The notes below the pieces were generated by a model. The model was not told the DNA's origin. It saw nothing but the letters and a program-made list of their open reading frames with translations, and did no database searches. A stretch of DNA of 5,813 nucleotides from Chthoniobacterales bacterium. Its GTDB lineage: Bacteria; Verrucomicrobiota; Verrucomicrobiia; Chthoniobacterales; UBA10450. Below, in pieces: positions 1 to 5,813 of the stretch; position 1 is the first letter of the stretch; each line of letters starts with the position of its first letter. The position numbers and the translations under genes were made by a program. The stretch covers positions 1 through 5,813 of the forward strand of contig JACCXA010000254.1 of NCBI GenBank assembly GCA_013697365.1, read 5' to 3'.

Positions 1-437
1 CCCCACACGACGTGCACACCGATCATCAAGAGATTCCGCCGCGCAGGGTGGTCGGTCGCAATCTTTAGAATGCCTGTTCCGGGAAGAAGTCCTAGATAAC
101 TCCCGCCCCAGAGAAGCATTCCGAAACCGACGCCTTTCAACAGACCAGGCCCTGGAATCTTATCGCTCACCGCCCCGTAGATCGCTCCCGCCGCACCGCC
201 ATACCCGAAGTGAGCGAGCAACGTAGCCGCCGATCTGGCTTCAGAACTCATCTGAGAAAGGCCGGCTCCGCGCGCAAGCTTCATCGTGATCTCGCGTGGC
301 GGCAGTGGATACTGTTCGTGCGCCGGCAGTCGCCGATGCCACCAGATCATCGCCACCGTCATAGGACCGGTCGCGACGACACCGGCGATGAAGCCAGTGA
401 TCGCGCCAAGGGCAGTGCTCTCTGTGTTTCTCGTCAT
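1..437 (-). CDS. Small multi-pass membrane protein, partial (3' end outside window)
   Basis: This reading frame has 145 visible codons and continues past the left edge without a stop. The product looks like an integral inner-membrane protein. Hydrophobic segments lie at about residues 9-33 (Gly/Ala-rich, with GFIAGVVATGPMTVAM), 70-90 and 101-124, and another starts near 135. A PLPPRE motif follows the first segment. The pattern resembles small uncharacterised membrane families such as DUF1440 (YagU-like) or DUF6789; this is a recalled resemblance, not a search result, and no function is proposed. The ATG at 437 has only a weak purine stretch (GACGAAG) directly before it. A GTG at 447-449, four codons upstream in the same frame, has AGGGAAG about 10 nt before it and is a credible alternative start. 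The gene lies 69 bp after aceK on the same strand with no visible terminator between them, so it may be the last cistron of the operon. A link to the glyoxylate shunt is not evident. Confidence 0.72.
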   Translation of the reverse strand, partial: MTRNTESTALGAITGFIAGVVATGPMTVAMIWWHRRLPAHEQYPLPPREITMKLARGAGLSQMSSEARSAATLLAHFGYGGAAGAIYGAVSDKIPGPGLLKGVGFGMLLWGGSYLGLLPGTGILKIATDHPARRNLLMIGVHVVW

Positions 438-506
438 CTTCGTCGGCACGAACAGCCGTCTTCCCTCAAATCGGCGCTGGTAGGGTTGCCACGCTTGGGC
501 GGTGCT

Positions 507-2291
507 TCACAAAAGTTCAGGGCCACCTGCCGGCGATGGCAACTGGCACTCGGCTCCGTAAGGAAGGAGTTCGGGAATTTCCCCCGCCTTAAGTTCACGC
601 TGCACGCCGCGCCAGTATTCCGCGTGGAAAAGATCGGCGTGCCGGCCCAGGAGCGCTTCCCGGGCGACTTCCGGCATTCCCAAAAAATTTGGGAATTCCT
701 CCGGGAAAATGTCGTTATCCCGCACCGAGTACCAGGGCTCTGCCGCCATCTCCTGCTCGGGCGTGGTGGGCTGCGGGAGATCGCGAAAGTTACAGTCTGT
801 GATGAAGCAGAGCTCGTCGTAATCGTAGAAAACAACCCGTCCATTCCGCGTCACACCGAAGTTTTTGGTCAGAAGATCGCCCGGAAAAATGTTGGAAGCC
901 GCGAGGTCTTTGATCGACTGACCGTAATCACGCGCGGCAGCCACGGCCGCTTCGGCTTCAGCTTCCCGAAAGAACAAATTCAATGGCCGGATGCGGCGTT
1001 CCACGTAAGCATGCGCCACAACCACATCGTCGCCTTCCAGCCGCACGGTATCGGCAGCGTCACGGAGCAACTCGACGAGCAGGGCGGAATCGAAGCGAGC
1101 GCGGGCCAGCCGGAGATGCTCGAACTCGTGCGCCTCGATCAGGCGGCCGGCACGATCATGTTCGAAAACGAGCCGATAGCGCTGCTTTACTTCGCGCCGG
1201 CTGCTGTCTTTTGGGAAATCGAACCGATCCCGGATCAGTTTAAAGACGACGTCATAGCTCGGCAACGTGAAGACGAGCATGACCATGCCACGCGTCCCTT
1301 CGGCCGCGACAAACGAATCCTCCGACCGTCGTAGATGGGCGACAAAGTCACGGTAAAGTTCCGTCTTCCCGTGCCGATGAAAGCCAATGGCGTTGTAAAG
1401 ATCGACCAGCCTCTTGCCCGGCATCAACTCGCGCAGGTAGCGCACCAGCTCGAAGGGGCACTCGACGTTCACCCGGAAGTAAGCGCGCGTGTAGGAGAAC
1501 AGGATGGAGAGTTCCCGTTCCCCCGTCAGCACCGCATCCAGCGAAACGCCCTTGTCTTCCGCATGTCGCAACGCCAGGGCAATGGAGACGGCCGTTTCGC
1601 CAGCGCGCGCGCGACCGACCAGAAATGAACCCCGGCCTCGGTAAAATGCGCTCGTGACAAGCTCAAGGCGAACGCGAGACGGCAGCTTCGCGTCGGGAAA
1701 AGCTCCTTCAATTCGCGCCGCCGCCAGACGGACGTCGGACCGCAGGTCGTGCCAGCACCCTTCGTCAAAGCCACCGGCGGAGGTTGTCGTCAGTGCCTCG
1801 AAGAGTAAGTCGGCGAGAGGCGCGTTCTCATAGACGCCCCGATGTCCTGTGGTGGAAGTGGTGGGTGGCGCATCGAAATCTGTGTCCACGAACTCGATTG
1901 TCTGGTCGACACCTTCGGTCGCAAAAACGCGGCGGGTGAGTGAATTGAAAAAGCTTTCTCCGATCTCCCAGGCGGCGCTCTGCGCAATCAACGCCGAGTA
2001 AACGGCCTTGATCGCAGCCCAGAGAGTGCGCTCGCAGAGTCGGGCGCCCAAAAGGTTTTCGATCTCCTTCGTCAAATCATTCAAGACGACGCTGTAGAGG
2101 TGCAGTCGTTTCGCTGCGTCGGCATAATTGCCCGGCCAATCTCGTGCGAGAAAGCGTTCCCGGGCCTGCCGGGTGATGGCGTCGAACTGCTCCAGGTATC
2201 TCCGGAAGGCGCGGTGTGCTGCTTCCGCGCTTAGCGCCGCTAGACGGCTGTCAGTCAGGAGAGGCGCGGAGGCATGAACAACGGCGCTCAT
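507..2291 (-). CDS. aceK: Isocitrate dehydrogenase kinase/phosphatase AceK
   Basis: AceK is a cytoplasmic bifunctional enzyme that phosphorylates isocitrate dehydrogenase on its active-site serine, switching it off, and also removes the phosphate. It thereby sets the split between the TCA cycle and the glyoxylate shunt. The product is 594 aa (E. coli about 578). The N-terminal regulatory half contains WEIGESFFNS (108-117), like the E. coli FEIAESFFNS region. The kinase-like half has the nucleotide loop AEGTRGM (330-336), the ATP-binding lysine K351 in VVFKLIRDRF, NIFPGDLLTKNFGV (467-480) with D472 and N477, and VVFYDYDE (486-493). These match E. coli K336, D457, N462 and D475 at a constant offset of 15. 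At the same offset E. coli Asp371 falls on Glu386 (Asp to Glu). The extreme C-terminus (about 577-594) lacks the basic tail usual in the family. The start has GAGGG directly touching the ATG, too close for a good ribosome site, which suggests low expression relative to aceA, as known in E. coli. Confidence 0.96.
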   Translation of the reverse strand: MSAVVHASAPLLTDSRLAALSAEAAHRAFRRYLEQFDAITRQARERFLARDWPGNYADAAKRLHLYSVVLNDLTKEIENLLGARLCERTLWAAIKAVYSALIAQSAAWEIGESFFNSLTRRVFATEGVDQTIEFVDTDFDAPPTTSTTGHRGVYENAPLADLLFEALTTTSAGGFDEGCWHDLRSDVRLAAARIEGAFPDAKLPSRVRLELVTSAFYRGRGSFLVGRARAGETAVSIALALRHAEDKGVSLDAVLTGERELSILFSYTRAYFRVNVECPFELVRYLRELMPGKRLVDLYNAIGFHRHGKTELYRDFVAHLRRSEDSFVAAEGTRGMVMLVFTLPSYDVVFKLIRDRFDFPKDSSRREVKQRYRLVFEHDRAGRLIEAHEFEHLRLARARFDSALLVELLRDAADTVRLEGDDVVVAHAYVERRIRPLNLFFREAEAEAAVAAARDYGQSIKDLAASNIFPGDLLTKNFGVTRNGRVVFYDYDELCFITDCNFRDLPQPTTPEQEMAAEPWYSVRDNDIFPEEFPNFLGMPEVAREALLGRHADLFHAEYWRGVQRELKAGEIPELLPYGAECQLPSPAGGPELL

Positions 2292-2311
2292 CCCTCGGGT
2301 CTCGCAGTTTA

Positions 2312-2327
2312 GGCGGCAGGCCGCGCC
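2312..2327 (-). other. Small GC-rich hairpin in the aceA-aceK spacer
   Basis: Immediately after the aceA TAA, the transcript reads GGCGCGGCCTGCCGCC. It can fold as GGCG-G with CCGCC: five GC pairs, one bulged C and a 5-nt loop. No U-run follows, so it is not a classic terminator. In E. coli the aceA-aceK gap holds repetitive palindromes and aceK is expressed far below aceA. A similar role in stabilising the upstream mRNA end or damping aceK is an inference. The stem is short and could be chance in GC-rich DNA. Confidence 0.3.
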
Positions 2328-3611
<1,284 letters not shown>

Positions 3612-3620
3612 AGATGGATC

Positions 3621-5231
<1,611 letters not shown>

Positions 5232-5277
5232 GATAATGGTGCGAAACGGTCGAGAGCGATCGTGTCCGTTGAGATTC

Positions 5278-5306
5278 GCAACCGCGCTCCGCTTCGCGCG
5301 GGTTGC
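5278..5306. repeat. Strong hairpin in the aceB leader
   Basis: On the plus strand GCAACCGCGC (5278-5287) is complementary to GCGCGGGTTGC (5296-5306), giving a 10-bp stem with one bulged G and an 8-nt loop (TCCGCTTC). The near edge lies 46 nt upstream of the aceB start, so it is probably in the aceB 5' untranslated RNA if the promoter lies further upstream. No U-tract follows in either direction, which argues against an ordinary terminator. It could be a regulatory RNA structure, a protein-binding dyad, or one copy of a dispersed extragenic palindrome. The pairing is seen directly; the role is unknown. Confidence 0.5.
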
Positions 5307-5321
5307 CGTGATTTTGTCACG
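5307..5321. promoter_or_regulatory. Candidate operator dyad CGTGA-N5-TCACG
   Basis: The sequence CGTGATTTTGTCACG is a perfect 5-bp inverted repeat around an AT-rich 5-bp centre, placed directly beside the aceB leader hairpin and 75 nt upstream of the aceB start. Such dyads are typical regulator sites. It recalls the TGTGA-N6-TCACA site of the CRP family, but the spacer is one base short and the outer bases differ, so that assignment is weak. No regulator gene is in the window to match it. Confidence 0.28.
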
Positions 5322-5423
5322 CGCGCCCCGCGAGGAAGGAACGTTTAACCTAGCAAGCGCGGCCGAAGTAATGTAGAAATCTGAAATCCTCGGCGGAGAA
5401 GGAATAAAGGCAGCGCGCAACTC

Positions 5424-5432
5424 TGTTAGAAT
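5424..5432 (+). promoter_or_regulatory. Candidate extended -10 promoter for the DUF4142 gene
   Basis: TGTTAGAAT fits the extended -10 pattern TGnTATAAT with one mismatch in the hexamer (TAGAAT). Transcription would begin near 5439, leaving a leader of about 24 nt before the ATG at 5463. There is no recognisable -35 at the right distance, which extended -10 promoters can lack. No comparably good promoter was found for aceB on the other strand of this divergent region; the best there is a poor TGCTAGGTT at 5355-5347. Confidence 0.35.
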
Positions 5433-5462
5433 CGTTTCATCTTTGCCTGGCACACTCACTCT

Positions 5463-5813
5463 ATGAAAGCAAACTCACGCGGACGCGCATGCCGGAAGTG
5501 GTTTTTCTTCGCAGCCGCAGCGATCGTTTCCGGGATGGATTTGGCCGTCGCCGCTGAGCCCCCAAGCGATAAAGGCGATCAGATCGTGACCGGTGGGGAC
5601 CTTGCCTTTCTGAATGACGCTGGCCCTGGAGGAGCGGCCGAAGTGGAGCTTGGACGTATGGCAGGGGAACGCGCGGCGAGTGCTGAGGTCAAAAAGTTCG
5701 CGCAGCAGATGATCGAGGACCACGCGAAGGCGGGCGAAAAGTTGAAGAAACTGCCGGAGCAGAAAAAAGTAGCGCTCCCGGCCGAGATACTTCCGCAGGC
5801 GAAGCAGACCAAG
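5463..5813 (+). CDS. Secreted DUF4142 (ferritin-like fold) protein, partial (3' end outside window)
   Basis: The frame shows 117 residues and is open at the right edge. The N-terminus is a signal peptide: a basic start (MKANSRGRACRK), a hydrophobic core (WFFFAAAAIVSG) and a likely signal-peptidase I cleavage around AVAA/EPP near residue 31, so the product should be exported to the periplasm or beyond. The mature part shows the usual opening of DUF4142: DLAFLNDAGPGGAAEVELG (about 46-64), then ASAEVKKFAQQMIEDHAKA with the conserved FAQQMxxDH helix, and VALP before the next helix. The family is predicted to form a four-helix ferritin-like bundle; its biochemical role is not established, though members are common in envelope and stress settings. 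The ATG has no visible Shine-Dalgarno sequence. It is divergent from aceB and probably unrelated to the glyoxylate shunt. Confidence 0.88.
   Translation, partial: MKANSRGRACRKWFFFAAAAIVSGMDLAVAAEPPSDKGDQIVTGGDLAFLNDAGPGGAAEVELGRMAGERAASAEVKKFAQQMIEDHAKAGEKLKKLPEQKKVALPAEILPQAKQTK

Noticed and set aside
438..506. Terminator after aceK
   Set aside because: No stem followed by a U-run was found on the minus strand in this gap.
210..1334. Long plus-strand open frame (374 codons)
   Set aside because: It lies opposite aceK and the membrane-protein gene, both of which read as recognisable proteins on the minus strand. Its translation is rich in Arg, His and Pro with no family resemblance, as expected of the antisense of GC-rich coding DNA.
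5307..5321. CRP-type binding site
   Set aside because: The half-sites differ from TGTGA/TCACA and the spacer is 5 instead of 6, so it is kept only as an unassigned dyad.
5232..5459. 76-codon N-terminal extension of AceB
   Set aside because: The frame is open, but the extension has no likeness to malate synthase, contains the leader hairpin and dyad, and would end 3 bp from the divergent gene. The ATG at 5231 gives the family length.
5475..5812. Minus-strand frames inside the DUF4142 gene
   Set aside because: They overlap a gene with a clear signal peptide and DUF4142 motifs on the plus strand, and show no features of their own.

Overview
The window holds a glyoxylate-shunt operon on the minus strand, in the order aceB (malate synthase A), aceA (isocitrate lyase), aceK (isocitrate dehydrogenase kinase/phosphatase). 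A partial small membrane-protein gene follows aceK in the same direction and runs off the left edge. At the right end a divergent plus-strand gene for a secreted DUF4142 protein runs off the right edge. No tRNA, rRNA, mobile element or CRISPR array was seen.

Layout: the 5813-5463 end carries the 5' part of the DUF4142 gene. Positions 5232-5462 are a 231-bp divergent intergenic region with a strong hairpin and an adjacent short dyad on the aceB side, and an extended -10-like promoter on the DUF4142 side. aceB (5231-3621), aceA (3611-2328, 9-bp gap) and aceK (2291-507, 36-bp gap with a small GC-rich hairpin) are tightly packed and very probably co-transcribed. The membrane-protein gene begins 69 bp after aceK.

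Function: AceA splits isocitrate into succinate and glyoxylate, and AceB condenses glyoxylate with acetyl-CoA to malate. AceK phosphorylates isocitrate dehydrogenase to push isocitrate into the shunt during growth on acetate or fatty acids, and reverses this when they run out. All three carry the key catalytic residues of their families, with one exception: the AceK residue aligned to the E. coli active-site Asp371 is Glu386.

Organism: the DNA is GC-rich and Shine-Dalgarno sequences are poor. Gene order matches the enterobacterial aceBAK operon, but the proteins are not enterobacterial. Recalled sequences suggest AceA is closer to the short mycobacterial Icl1 type, while AceB and AceK resemble proteobacterial enzymes. 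A non-enteric, possibly soil, bacterium is likely (a proteobacterium, or a phylum such as Acidobacteria or Verrucomicrobia). The sequence alone does not settle the phylum.

This is mostly ordinary central metabolism. I found no clear undescribed system. The points worth a second look are the AceK active-site substitution, the structured aceB leader, and the in-phase junction between aceK and the membrane-protein gene.
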